Positions 55,096 to 64,000 of a stretch of DNA of 64,000 bases are shown here, piece by piece; position 1 is the first letter of the stretch; each line of letters begins with the position of its first letter. The notes beneath the pieces are model-generated. The model was given only the letters and a program-made list of their open reading frames with translations. It was not told the origin of the DNA and did not search any database. Position numbers and translations under genes: made by a program. The DNA is from Prorocentrum cordatum (taxonomy: Eukaryota; Sar; Dinophyceae; Prorocentrales; Prorocentraceae), in assembly GCA_963575745.1 (NCBI GenBank), contig CAUYUJ010020159.1, positions 697,944-761,943 of the forward strand, read 5' to 3'.

Positions 55096-56092
55096 GATGT
55101 CCGGGTGGGTTGGGTTCTTCGCTCCTGGGCGAGTGCGCAAACGCCACTCTAGATCGAGAAGCTCTGGAGGAGGAGGAGGAGGAGGAGGAGGGTGTGGAAC
55201 TGAGGAAGAGAGGGCAAGGGGGGAGGAGGAGGAGGAGAAGGAGGGGGAGGAGGAGGAGGAGGAGGAGTACGTCAGGAACAAGGGGGAGCAAGTTGAAGGG
55301 GACAAATTGAAGGGGAGATGGGGGGAGAAAAACCAGGAGGAGGAGGAGGAGGACGAGAAGGAGGAGGAGAAGGAGGGGGATGGGCGATGATGGATCTTAT
55401 GGCGATGATGGGGGGGGGAGAAGCAGGAGGAGGACGAGGAGGAGGAGGAGGAGGAGAGAAAAGAAGGAGGAGGAGGAGGAAGAGGAGAGAAGGCGGAGGA
55501 GGGGGAGGAGGAAAAGAGGAAGAGGAGAAATATGAGTGAGGTGTATATGTTTCTAAGATGTGCTCAGCACGTGAAACCTTTGTTTCAATGCAGTTCCACT
55601 GAGCTCGGCGGCCGTGGGCCCTGCCATCCACGGGCCATGGTAAGGCCGCCCACTGGCAGCTAAGGGTGCAAGGGTGCAAGGGGGCAGGGCTGCACCCTTA
55701 GCGGCTAAGGGTGCAAGGGTGCAAGGGGGCACCGTTGCACCCTTAGCTAAGGGTGCAAGGGTGCAAGGGGGCAGGGCTGCACCCTTAGCGGCTAAGGGTG
55801 CAAGGGTGCACCGCTGCACCCTTAGCTAAGGGTGCAAGGGTGCAAGGGGGCAGGGTTGCACCCTTAGCGGCTAAGGGTGCAAGGGTGCAAGGGTGCAGGG
55901 ATGCGCCGTTAGCTAAGGGTGCAAGGGTGCAAGGGGGCAAGGCTGCGCCCTTAGCGGCTAAGGGTGCAAGGGTGCAAGGGTGCAGGGATGCACCATTACC
56001 GGCTAAGGGTGCAAGGGTGCACCCCGAAATTAGCAACCCTGATCGCCCCCACGCTGATGTATATGTGCGTGCAGGCGTGTATGTGCGCACAC

Positions 56093-56235
56093 CTAGGCGC
56101 ATCTCGCACAGTTTGAGCAGCTCACGCCGTGTGAGCACATCCAGTTCCACAGCTTGTAGGATGTATTGCGTGAGTGCGCGCTCCGTGCTCAATTGTTCGG
56201 TTGTCTTGGCCAGTGCGCTCTCCTGTTCGCAACGC
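56093..56235 (-). CDS. Candidate host exon fragment next to foldback element 2
   Basis: The minus strand reads RCEQESALAKTTEQLSTERA then LTQYILQAVELDVLTRRELL and KLCEMRL, an amphipathic helix with balanced composition. This differs from every repeat frame nearby. It is bounded by GGGGCACAG before (acceptor-like) and CCTAG followed by GTGTGC after (donor-like). The donor-like end lies within two or three bases of the end of the foldback element. No family is recognised, no partner exon is found, and the call could be chance. Confidence 0.3.
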
Positions 56236-57343
56236 CTGTGCCCCCGCCCTCCCTCCATTAAGTTGCTTGCGCGTATGAGCACGAGCCGAAGCTACGGTCT
56301 CGATATCACAGCCGTGGCGCGCGCACCTTCATGCGTGAGGGGTGAGATGGGCAATTTGGAGGAGAAGGAGGATGGGGAGAAGTCTGATACTCAGAGGAGC
56401 AGGAGGTCATGATACTGATACGTTCCAAGATTTCCTGGTTGTCCCAGATTTCCTGATGGCCCACACGGGTTGCAGAAACTAGGGCTGTTAGATAGTCCGG
56501 AATTCCTGCGACGCATCCTTAATTGATTGCATCATGACATCAATCTTGCTTGAGATCAAAAGAATAGGAGGAGGAACTCGATAATCATTAGGGGAAGGAG
56601 AAGGAGGAGGGTAATGCTTGACAGGGTGCCCGCCAAGGTGGGGCGGATGGATTACGCGTGCGAATGAAATTTCTTGTGCATTGGACAATGTCTGCAGGAG
56701 AGTCGGTAGCGGCAACGGCGTAGCTTGTGCTGTGCAGTGCCAATTGTTTCAAACAGTGAATTCCTATTTCCTGCTTTCCTCAGACCTGGGCTCCGTGAAA
56801 CATTGTCAGCCTGTGTTTTGCAATGTGTCGGGCCTCGGGATCCTCACGGGTCTACCCGATTCGAGAACGGGTCGACGGTATGAACCGATGCATCCTCCGC
56901 TGCTCTCCTGTTTTGATCGGTTGCTCGAACTGCCGGTCGCCTCAGTCCCGCATGATCAACGACAGGCGCTTTTGCTTTGTATTATTCCGTTCATGCTCGC
57001 AAAATCTTGTACAGGCACAGTGTCTGTCATCCCCTTTATGTGCCTGTGTATTTGTTGTTGTGTCCCGCCCCGCGGTCTTGGCTCCTTTTCGTGTGAGTAT
57101 TCCTCCTCCTCCCCCTCCTCCTGATGAACATCATACTTGTGCCCGTCAAAACGACGGTCCTTTTTTGTAGTTGCACGAGTTTTTGTGCAAGGGCGGTTCC
57201 ACAGGCTTGGCCACCATCGCGCGGTGTGTACTCGTCGGGACGAGTGGTTTGCCAACCAGCTTGCTGCTTGACCGCGTCCGGGCCTGGTGCTGGCAGAAAT
57301 CGGCGAGCCTGCCCATCTCTTCGCCATTGTGACATGTCGGATC
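56236..57343. other. No recognised gene
   Basis: A 168-codon plus frame (56618-57124) is Cys/Ser/Leu-rich without a motif. The rest is unique-looking. Confidence 0.4.
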
Positions 57344-57487
57344 TTAGGAAATCGCGGGGGCCGTCAGTCGCACGCCCCTCGAGATCAGTGCGACGGGCCC
57401 TGGCCCGCCGCACTGGTCTTAGCAAATCGCGGGGGCCGTTCAATCGCGGAGTCCAGTGCGACGGGCCTCAGCCCGCCGCACTGGTCT
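57344..57487. repeat. Two-copy 78-bp repeat with strong hairpin
   Basis: Each copy has AAATCGCGGGGGCCGT and then CAGTGCGACGGGCC...GGCCCGCCGCACTGG (first copy) or CAGTGCGACGGGCCTCAGCC then CGCCGCACTGG (second). The hairpin stem is about 12-14 bp with a one-base mismatch. Confidence 0.7.
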
Positions 57488-58478
57488 CTATAGGCCCGCC
57501 CCCTTGGGCGTTTAGGTGCGCTTTCGTTCGTTTCGTTCGTCAATCGCACGCTGGAGCTGCCACCGACGGGCCAACCATCGCAAGACAGCGCTCCGACAGG
57601 CGGGGCGCTCCAGAGAGGGCCCCAGCCTCTGGCGCACCCCCGGTCTCGGCGGAAAGGCGGCGGGAGCAGAGCGGGGGGACGGCTCCGCCTGCGGAAGTCG
57701 GCGGCAGGTGGCGTCAGTAAGAGATCCCGACGTCAGCATGATGAGATTCGGAATAATGTAAGATAAACATTGAAAACATAAGAATAACATATACATAATA
57801 AAAGACAAAAATATGATTGGATTCGGGGTTTGGGGAATCGGCCCAGCGCAGCGGAGACGGGAGCCGCAGGTGACCACGAATGCCCCTGCGTTCTTGTGGT
57901 AAAAACGGTGGCGCGTCGACGGCAGCGGGGCCCGCACATTTCTCGTGCCCCCCCCCCCCTGTCGCTAGGGGGGCACAGGGCCCCACCCAGCACCTACCAG
58001 CCAGAGACATGTCCCAGCCCCTACCGGTGGCATCGCCTTATCTCGACGCCGATCTGCTGGAGTCTTTCGGATTCCCAGGGCGCATTCTTAAGATTGGCAT
58101 CGCCTTCGGGCTTGCCAATCTCAAGGATAAGGATACGCCCGAGGCTCGTTAGGCACTGCACGGGGCACGCAAACCACATGCTTCCCCGTGCAGAGTGAGG
58201 GACCTAATAGACAGGGGTCCTAAGGATTGTCGCTGTTTGCGGCCTTCCAGGGTCTTCCCTGACCGAGGATGAGAAATGTGTGCTCGGCAAGGGTCCTGAG
58301 TATGGGATCCCGTTCCCTCGGCCAGCACGGCCAGTCTGCACCAGAAGCACCCTTTTGTAGGTGCGGTTTCTGGCACGCGCAGGGGGGGGGGGGGGGGGCA
58401 AACTCCAGCACGCAGGCCGCCACTGTCGCATATCAGGCAAATGCCGACAGACCGCGCACCAGACCACCTTTGCGTGAT
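57488..58478. other. Unrecognised sequence; short open frame and terminal hairpin
   Basis: A 90-codon frame (57880-58152) ends with a non-repetitive peptide (DADLLESFGFPGRILKIGIA). It is followed at 58154-58197 by a hairpin CACTGCACGGGG / CCCCGTGCAGAGTG. No function is assigned. A G run lies at 58383-58398. Confidence 0.35.
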
Positions 58479-58585
58479 GGTTCAAAGGTGGGGTCATGAG
58501 GGATGGGGTCCTGAGGACGAGGTGCCTCCTCTTGGATCCCTTCCTATCCTGAGGCCCCCATCCCTCAGGACCCCATCTTTGAACC
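58479..58585. repeat. Foldback unit, arms 39 bp
   Basis: 58479-58517 (GGTTCAAAGGTGGGGTCATG...) pairs with 58547-58585 (...GGACCCCATCTTTGAACC) at 34 or more of 39 positions. The spacer is 29 bp. Confidence 0.8.
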
Positions 58586-58839
58586 ACCCACTTGCGTTTG
58601 GTCGGCTCAGGGGCCCCCATTTTCCGTCACGATTTGCGAACGCCCAGGCATGGCCCCAGCACGCTGTCCCGCCTGCTCCCTTCGGGCGTGTTGCGCCATG
58701 GGGTGGCGCTAAGTGGTGGATCGTCGTCGAGCCCAAGAAAAACGATAGAGGAAGCTCGTAGATCTGCGAACATTCTACGCATTGGCCGTAGCACCGAGGG
58801 AACACAATTGACCCCAAACATTACCTCCTGCGCGGAGCA

Positions 58840-58985
58840 ACACATGTTGTGCAATCTATGTGGTGCAGCTGCTGTTGCGCAGTTGATTCCACTGCGCCGC
58901 GCGTGACCACCGCCCATGATCGTGCAAACATCCCGCCACCCACCCGCAACGTGGCTGGCTAAACACCTTCCCGAGGCAGCGCCTG
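58840..58985. repeat. Diverged macrosatellite fragment
   Basis: TGTGCAATCTATGTGGTGCA, then GTGCAAACATCCCGCCACCC and CGCAACGTGGCTGG, follow the order of the conserved left part of the 42.8-52 kb units, without the GAC core. Confidence 0.65.
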
Positions 58986-59274
58986 GGGACCCGATGGGCC
59001 CCCGGGCGCAGGCCCGGGCCGCGCAGACGAAACCCGTGCTGCAGTCATGTTGCGCTGGTCCTGGAGGCTCCAAAACGTCCCCTGGAAGGGGGGCCCCTGC
59101 GAGCCTCCTGCTGCAGTCCGTGCACGGAGCAGACAGGACAAGGACGGGCAGGAACGCCGAATACAGAGAGGCGAAGCACGAACGGGAGGGAGGATGACAG
59201 GGACCAGCGGGAGAACGAGCAGGACGGATGCAGAAGAGAGGCTGGAGAAAGGCAGGAGAACGGCACAGAGGGAG

Positions 59275-59345
59275 AGCGAGAGAGAGAGAGAGAGACATTG
59301 AAAGACAGAGAGAGAGAGAGAGAAAGAGAAAGAGATATGGAGAAG
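59275..59345 (+). repeat. (GA)n microsatellite
   Basis: GAGAGAGAGAGA runs broken by CATTGAAAGACA. Confidence 0.9.
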
Positions 59346-59869
59346 GAGGAGGATGTGCCCCACATGGTACTATGTGACAGGGATGGTGCTTCTGGCACGT
59401 GCGCGAGGGCGTTAAAACGAAGCACGACATGTTTGCGCGAAAGCCTCCTTGGACAGGAATGTTAAATAACGATTTCCTGTGAACCCGCAGCAGCGTATGG
59501 GATGCACTGTTGGACACAAGTAAGTTGTTGAACGAACTCTGTTTATTTTGAGCGTGTTGCGATTGACATCGCTACGGGCCAGCAGCTTGGGAAGGACCCC
59601 GACGCGCCCGCGCAAGTGGCTTGCGTGGTTTTCTTTGGTCGGGATTCGGGCATTGGGCGCATGCTAGATTAATGCGGCTGAACCTTGTGGTGAGGTGAGG
59701 TTGTGTTTTTTTGTGTCCACGAGCTGTTGGGATTCACATTATTCTCTTGTGGTTTCAGCAAGTGCGCTGTGCCAGAAACTGCTGCATCTGCTGCCAAATG
59801 GGGCTTCAATGCTTCTATGCAGAGATTCTCGTACCCCTGGCATTGTTGGTGTGATTTTGACATGGGCGC
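59346..59869. other. No recognised feature
   Basis: Unique-looking, moderately AT-richer sequence; no gene, RNA or repeat supported. Confidence 0.35.
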
Positions 59870-60900
59870 GCGCGTGTGCACTCAGTGTGTTTTGTGTTGC
59901 CTGGGTTTTTGAACACGGTATTTGGATATGAAGAAGCGCGCGCGCATTGTATTGCGATAGAGATGACGTGGGGCGGATAACGGCCTTGCTGGGACGGTAT
60001 GGTTCCATACGGAAGATGAGCGGGGAATCGGACTCACATGCACATTCCAATACGTGAGGCTGGATGGATAAGTCCGGCTTCGGTGAAGTGGTAGAATCTT
60101 GTCTCTCTTCAGCAAGGAGAAATTCACGTTGTGCTGTTGACGGTGTGCAACACATGTTGTGCAACGTATGGGGTGCAGTCTACGTGGTGCAATCTACGTG
60201 CTGCAACCTTACTGGTGCAGCATACCTTGTGCAACGTATGCGTTGCAGCCAGCGTGGCAAAGCTTCTGCTGCGCAATTTGAATAACGCAATCGATTTGGT
60301 GTAAAATATGCGGAGTAATCGAGGTGATGATATCTATTTTGCGAGCGACCAAACAGCGTACCGCATGCGCTTTTCTTCTCCGCGCAAGCTACGTACTGCA
60401 ACATATGTAGAGGAATGTTGGTACATTCTACGTGATACAATATATGCGGTGCCATCGATGTGGTGCAATATACGTTGTGTTGCCCATGTGCATGAACATA
60501 CTGTGGTGCAACCTGTGTGGTGCAACCTCTTCTGCGAAATCGGGGGCAGTCTATGTTGCGCAGTTCGCCCTGCCGAACTTGAAGTTATCAACTCCCCTGC
60601 TCGCGCAGTCACCCCGCCCACCCGCCCGCAACTTGGTTTGTTAAACCAATTCGGCGGCGATTGCGATGACTGTTTGGCGCTGGCTGGCGCGTCGCCGCGG
60701 CCGCTCCAGCGGGCATGCTTACGCGCAAACCAGACAGCCAGCGACGGCGCCGATGCGGATCTCGCCGGCGACGATGACGGCGCCCCCGCGTCGGTGATCA
60801 AGGTTTCGCATGGAGTTCGGCACGCGCGCGCGGCCGACGCTGGGAATGTCTGGGGGGTCAGGTCTGTAGGAGAGCCCGCAGGGGCGTCGGCAGGGCCGTC
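59870..60900 (+). repeat. Diverged macrosatellite unit with expanded TGCAACCTACGTGG words
   Basis: The order matches the macrosatellite: GCGCGCGTGTGCACT; GCGGATAACGGCC...GGGACGGTATGGTTCCATA; CAGCAAGGAGAAATTCACG; many GTGCAATCTACGTGGTGCAA-type words (60130-60545); CCCGCCCACCCGCCCGCAAC; then GGCGATTGCGATG...GCGCTGGCTGGCGCGTC. The last segment also follows the same anchor in unit 2 (about 44630-44700). The GAC core is missing. Confidence 0.7.
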
Positions 60901-61369
60901 TTAGTCGCTCGTTGCCGTGACTCTTGGTTCGCACATTTTCGCGTCAACGTGCTCTTGGCGCGCGAAATGTCTGGTCCAGATTTCCGTTGCACCGAGGGCC
61001 CAGCATGGCTTCCATCTAGAACTTCAAATTCTGAGGTCGTCTCACAGGGTTTCATTGCAAACGGCGCCTAACAAACACGTCTGGGCAAAAGGCCGAAATC
61101 GATGTGTAAACGAGCTTAGAGGCCACGCGAATAACAAAAACGCCGCATCTAATGATATGGTGCACTCAAACGGACCTGCACTAACACACTGTCAAATCAT
61201 GGGGCAAACCAGCGCCCGTCGAACACAGCCGCGTTTAAGACCGGACAAGGCATCCTACAACAGGCCCGCGTTTCCGCGAAACGTTGTCGGGCGCCAGCGG
61301 TGCAAACCCCGCGGCCGTAGCGCGCTAACTGAGAAGACAGCCTGACGGCGATGTCTCTGCGCAAAGCGG
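60901..61369. other. No recognised feature
   Basis: Unique-looking sequence without supported gene or repeat. Confidence 0.35.
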
Positions 61370-62330
61370 CCAAATCCTGCCGCGCGCGCGGCGGCGCAGA
61401 GGCTGCCCCCGTTGCACTTCTCCACGCGCAACGGCCCAACGCCTGCGTTTCCCGCGGGGGGCGACCCGGCGCCTCCGCGCGCGCGGCGGCGCAGGGGCTG
61501 CCCCCATCGCATTCTTACGCAAGCAGCTCAGCGCCGCCGCGCGCGCGGCGGCGCAAAGGTCGCCACCGTCAAAATTCTCCGCGCACGACGGCCAAGCGCC
61601 GCCGCGCGCACGACGGCGCGGGAACGGCTCGCGTTGCGTTTTCTGCTCGCGAAGGCCCCAGCCCGCCGCGCTCGCGGCGGCGAAGAGGCCGCCTCCATTT
61701 CGCCTCTCCATGCACGACGGCACAGCGCCGCCGCGCGCACGGAAGGGCCGAAGCTGGTCTCGTCGCATTTTGTCTGAGCGCGGCGGCCCAGCGCCGCCGC
61801 GCGCGCGGCGGAGCAGGGGCCGCCTCCATTGCGTTCCCTCGCGCACGCAGGCGGCCGCCGCGCGCGCGGCGGCGCAATGGCCGCTCGCGATGCGCTTCTC
61901 CGCGCACGACGGCCCAGCGTCGCCGCGCGCGCGGCGGCGCAGGGGCCGCCGGCGGCGCGTCTTCCGCGCGCGACGGCCCAGCGCCGCCGCGCGCGCGCGG
62001 CGGCGCAGAGACCCCCCCCCCGCTGCATGTCACAGCAATCGACGGCACAGCGACGCCGCGCGAGCGACGGCGCAGAAGCTGGCCTCGTCGCAATTTGCCC
62101 ACGCGCGACGGCGCAGCGCCGCCGCGCGCGCGGCGGCGCAAGGGCCGCCTCCATTGCGTTCCCCTGTGCACGACGGCACGGCGCCCCCTCGCGCGGCGTC
62201 GCAGAAACCGCGCGGCGTCGCAGAAACCGCCGGCGCAGAGGCCGCTCCCGTTGCATGCCTCCACGCACGTCGGCTCAGCGCTTCCGCGCGCGCGCGGCGG
62301 CGTGGAGGCGTTGGCCGAGCGGTTGCCTCG
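61370..62330 (+). repeat. 65-bp satellite, each monomer centred on a CG palindrome
   Basis: CAGCGCCGCCGCGCGCGCGG then CGGCGCA recurs near 61529, 61593, 61659, 61724, 61788, 61850, 61914, 61979, 62048 and 62112, with spacing 62-69 bp. The words between are CCGCCTCCATTGCGTTC, CGCGCACGACGGC and similar. The CCGCCGCGCGCGCGGCGG core is self-complementary. The Arg/Ala/Pro-rich frames on both strands are repeat artefacts. Confidence 0.88.
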
Positions 62331-62875
62331 GCGTCAGCCGAACGGTTGTTGCGAACTTCGATTGCCAGGGCCTCCCCTGTCTCGGCGTCAGCCATGCGAT
62401 TTGGGCGGCGCGCGCTGCGCTGCACTCCTATCTGGCGCAGTGCGCGAGCGGTTTTTTGCTCAGGATTATCGAAGGGCGCCTTGTGTTTCGGCGCCAGCCG
62501 AGCGATTTGCGTGACATCCACCCACCAGAGGGCCCCAGTGCAAGGGTCTAGTAGGCCCTGGATCGCTCGAAGCGCAAGGGTCTGGGAGGCTCTGGGTCGA
62601 CCGAGGCTTCGATAGCTTGGGCGACACTGGATCGCCCGAAACCAGACGGGCACCAAAAACTCCAGGCCACGCGAAACTCATTGGCCTGGGAAGCTCTGAA
62701 TGAAACCGTTCGGGCACCCACCGCGAGCGCGGGTGAGCGCACCCAAGCGCTGGCGGCGTGCGTGGGCGGAGGCGCCCGGGCACCCGCGGCGCGCGCAGGC
62801 ACCCGCGCCCGAATTGACGGCCCGAGTTGACCCCCCCGAGTTGGCCGCCCGAAAGTACCGACCAAAGGGGCCAGG
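62331..62875. other. CGGCGTCAGCC repeats and unique-looking sequence
   Basis: CGGCGTCAGCC or CGGCGCCAGCC occurs near 62328, 62373 and 62490, each followed by A/GCGATTTG or GAACGGTTG. No gene is seen. Confidence 0.45.
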
Positions 62876-63420
62876 CGAGTTGACCGGCCGAAGTGATCGG
62901 CCTAGTCGAACGGCCAAGTTGATCGGCCGAGTTGATCGGCCGAGTTAATGGGCCGAGTTGATGGGCCGAGTTGATCGGCCGAGTTGATGGGCCGAGTTGA
63001 TCGGCCGAATTGATCGGCCCAGCTGATCGGCCAAATTGATCGGCCGAGTTGACCGCGCGCGCGCGTTGACGAGTTGATCGGCCCAGTTGGTCGGCCAAGT
63101 TGATCGGCCGAGTTGATCGGCCGACGCGCGCTTTGATGAGTTGATCGGCCAGATTGACCGCCCAACCGCGCGTTGACCGCCCCGCCGCGCGTTGACCAAC
63201 CGAGTTGACCGCCCGGGTTGACCGCCCAGACGCGCGTTGACCGCCCCGCCGCGCCGTAACCGACCGAATTGACCGCCAAGGTTGACCGCCCAGCCGCGCG
63301 TTGACCGCCCGGCCGCGCGTTGGACCCCCGAATTGACCGCCCGAGTTGCCCGCCTAACCGCGCGCGGACCGACCTAGATCGGCCGCCCATAAGCCAGTTA
63401 ACCGCCCCAGGTTGACCGCG
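62876..63420 (+). repeat. 13-bp satellite CGAGTTGATCGGC, degenerating rightward
   Basis: CGAGTTGATCGGC and CGAGTTGATGGGC are tandem from about 62925 to 63125, with flanking variants back to 62876. From about 63150 the unit becomes CGAGTTGACCGCC / CGCGCGTTGACCGCC. Asn/Ser/Ala-rich minus frames are artefacts. Confidence 0.9.
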
Positions 63421-64000
63421 CAACCGCCTCCCTCGCACGGGGCCGCGAAGGCGAATGGCGGGCGAGACTCGGCCACGACGCGCTGGGAGACACCAGCGGC
63501 CTCAGAACCGCGTTCGATGGAAGGCCGCTCGCGCTGCGCTTTCCGCGCGCGGAGGTGCCTGGCCGTCGCGCGCGCGGGAAATCCAACGCGAGCGCCTTTC
63601 TAGCCGTCGCGCGCGGCGGCGCAGAGGCCCAATCTCGCTCGCGCGCGCCAGGCGGCGCCGCGCCGCCGCGATAGTCGAGCGTGCGAATGCCAAGTGCTGT
63701 CTGGTAGGGTTTCTCCATTCGCTGAGGGGGCTCGCCCGCCCCGCCGCGCGCTTTCCCGCGCGCCGCCCCTTCTCCCGAGGGTTCCCGGGCGACCGCGTTG
63801 ACTCCCCGAGGCTCTCCAAGTCTCCTAAAACGGCCCCGGGTGGCAATCGGCCGCCAAGATGGCCCCAGGTTCTTTCTTGGACGGACAGAAATGGCTCCGA
63901 GACAAATCAACGCGGCACCACGGAGGCCCAGCACGGAACCAAGATGGTTCAAAGAAGCCCCCAATACGTCCCAGGACGGCCCAGGAGGTCTGCAAAAGGA
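63421..64000. other. No recognised feature
   Basis: GC-rich sequence; a minus frame (63398-63964) is Arg/Ala/Pro-rich without motif. GCGCGCGGCGGCGCAGAGGC at 63611-63630 resembles a stray 65-bp satellite fragment. Confidence 0.35.

Larger units (their letters stand above)
53711..56091. mobile_element. Foldback element 2: 2.4-kb palindromic element with satellite-filled arms
   Basis: The two halves are mirror images. Outer ends GTGCGTATATGC...GGGGCAATCAGGGTGCAATTA (left) and the reverse complement of TTAGCAACCCTGATCGCCCC...GTGCGC (right) pair. Next come arrays of GCACCCTTGCACCCTTAGC (53774-54155) against inverted GGGTGCAAGGGTGCA arrays (55660-56030). Then GGCGGCC...GAATGGCAG...CGGCCGCCGAGC (left, about 54150-54210) pairs with 55595-55655. 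Finally a CTCC-rich stretch (54300-54410) faces a GGAGGA stretch (55160-55535). No protein is encoded. Arms total roughly 580 bp each outside the purine tracts. Confidence 0.8.

Noticed and set aside
53774-56030. Repeat proteins such as LAPLAKGA and ARVQGC on both strands
   Set aside because: They are translations of the CACCCTTG / GGGTGCAA arrays in the foldback element and are mirrored between strands.
63398-63964. 188-codon minus frame at the right end
   Set aside because: The composition is driven by GC bias and satellite fragments, with no motif or supporting context.

Overview
The window reads as nuclear DNA of a dinoflagellate; the genus cannot be fixed from sequence alone. The decisive evidence is the 22-nt dinoflagellate spliced leader (DinoSL). 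An exact copy lies on the minus strand at 31411-31432, and a copy with one mismatch lies on the plus strand at 20722-20743. GC-rich composition, many simple repeats and satellites, and decayed retroelements fit that assignment. I recognise no intact host gene, rRNA, tRNA or CRISPR. Every sizeable coding block I can identify is retroelement-derived, or is a processed copy of a host mRNA.

Layout. 1-6.65 kb: decayed non-LTR retrotransposon (LINE A) with coiled-coil ORF1, AP-type endonuclease, reverse transcriptase (RT), RNase H and zinc motifs. 7.5-10.7 kb: several inverted-repeat (foldback) units, including a 1.2-kb element built of G/C tracts around a CACTGTCCC-type minisatellite. 11.8-18.2 kb: a structurally complete Ty1/copia element with 104-bp LTRs, 5-bp target duplication CATCG, initiator-tRNA primer site and polypurine tract; its gag-pol is broken by three TAG codons and several frameshifts. 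19.2-20.1 kb: a duplicated 465-bp unit carrying a CGCGACCCAC minisatellite. 20.7-27.7 kb: a second LINE (LINE B) that begins exactly with the DinoSL-like sequence and is flanked by a perfect 20-bp target duplication. Its RT is split by a 1.96-kb GAGTAGT satellite insert. 30.1-31.4 kb, minus strand: a DinoSL-headed retrocopy between GGA tracts. 31.9-32.3 kb, minus strand: a LINE C remnant.

The second half is mostly satellite. 34.6-36.9 kb holds a 152-bp satellite with GAGTATGAGTAAGTCT interruptions. 37-42 kb holds several foldback units and a GTC tract. 42.8-52.3 kb is a macrosatellite of about 1.35-1.6 kb units, each with a GAC-rich core, interrupted by a 102-bp satellite (47.2-48.8 kb). 53.7-56.1 kb is a large foldback element whose arms contain TTAGCTAA-centred palindromic tandem repeats. 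58.8-60.9 kb holds diverged macrosatellite relatives. 61.4-63.4 kb holds a 65-bp palindromic array and a 13-bp array.

Taken together, the window records repeated RNA-mediated insertion (LINEs, copia, SL-tagged retrocopies) overlaid by foldback elements and satellites that insert into one another. The observations most worth pursuing are the LINE that carries a spliced leader at its exact 5' end inside target duplications, and the abundance of foldback elements with tandem-repeat arms.
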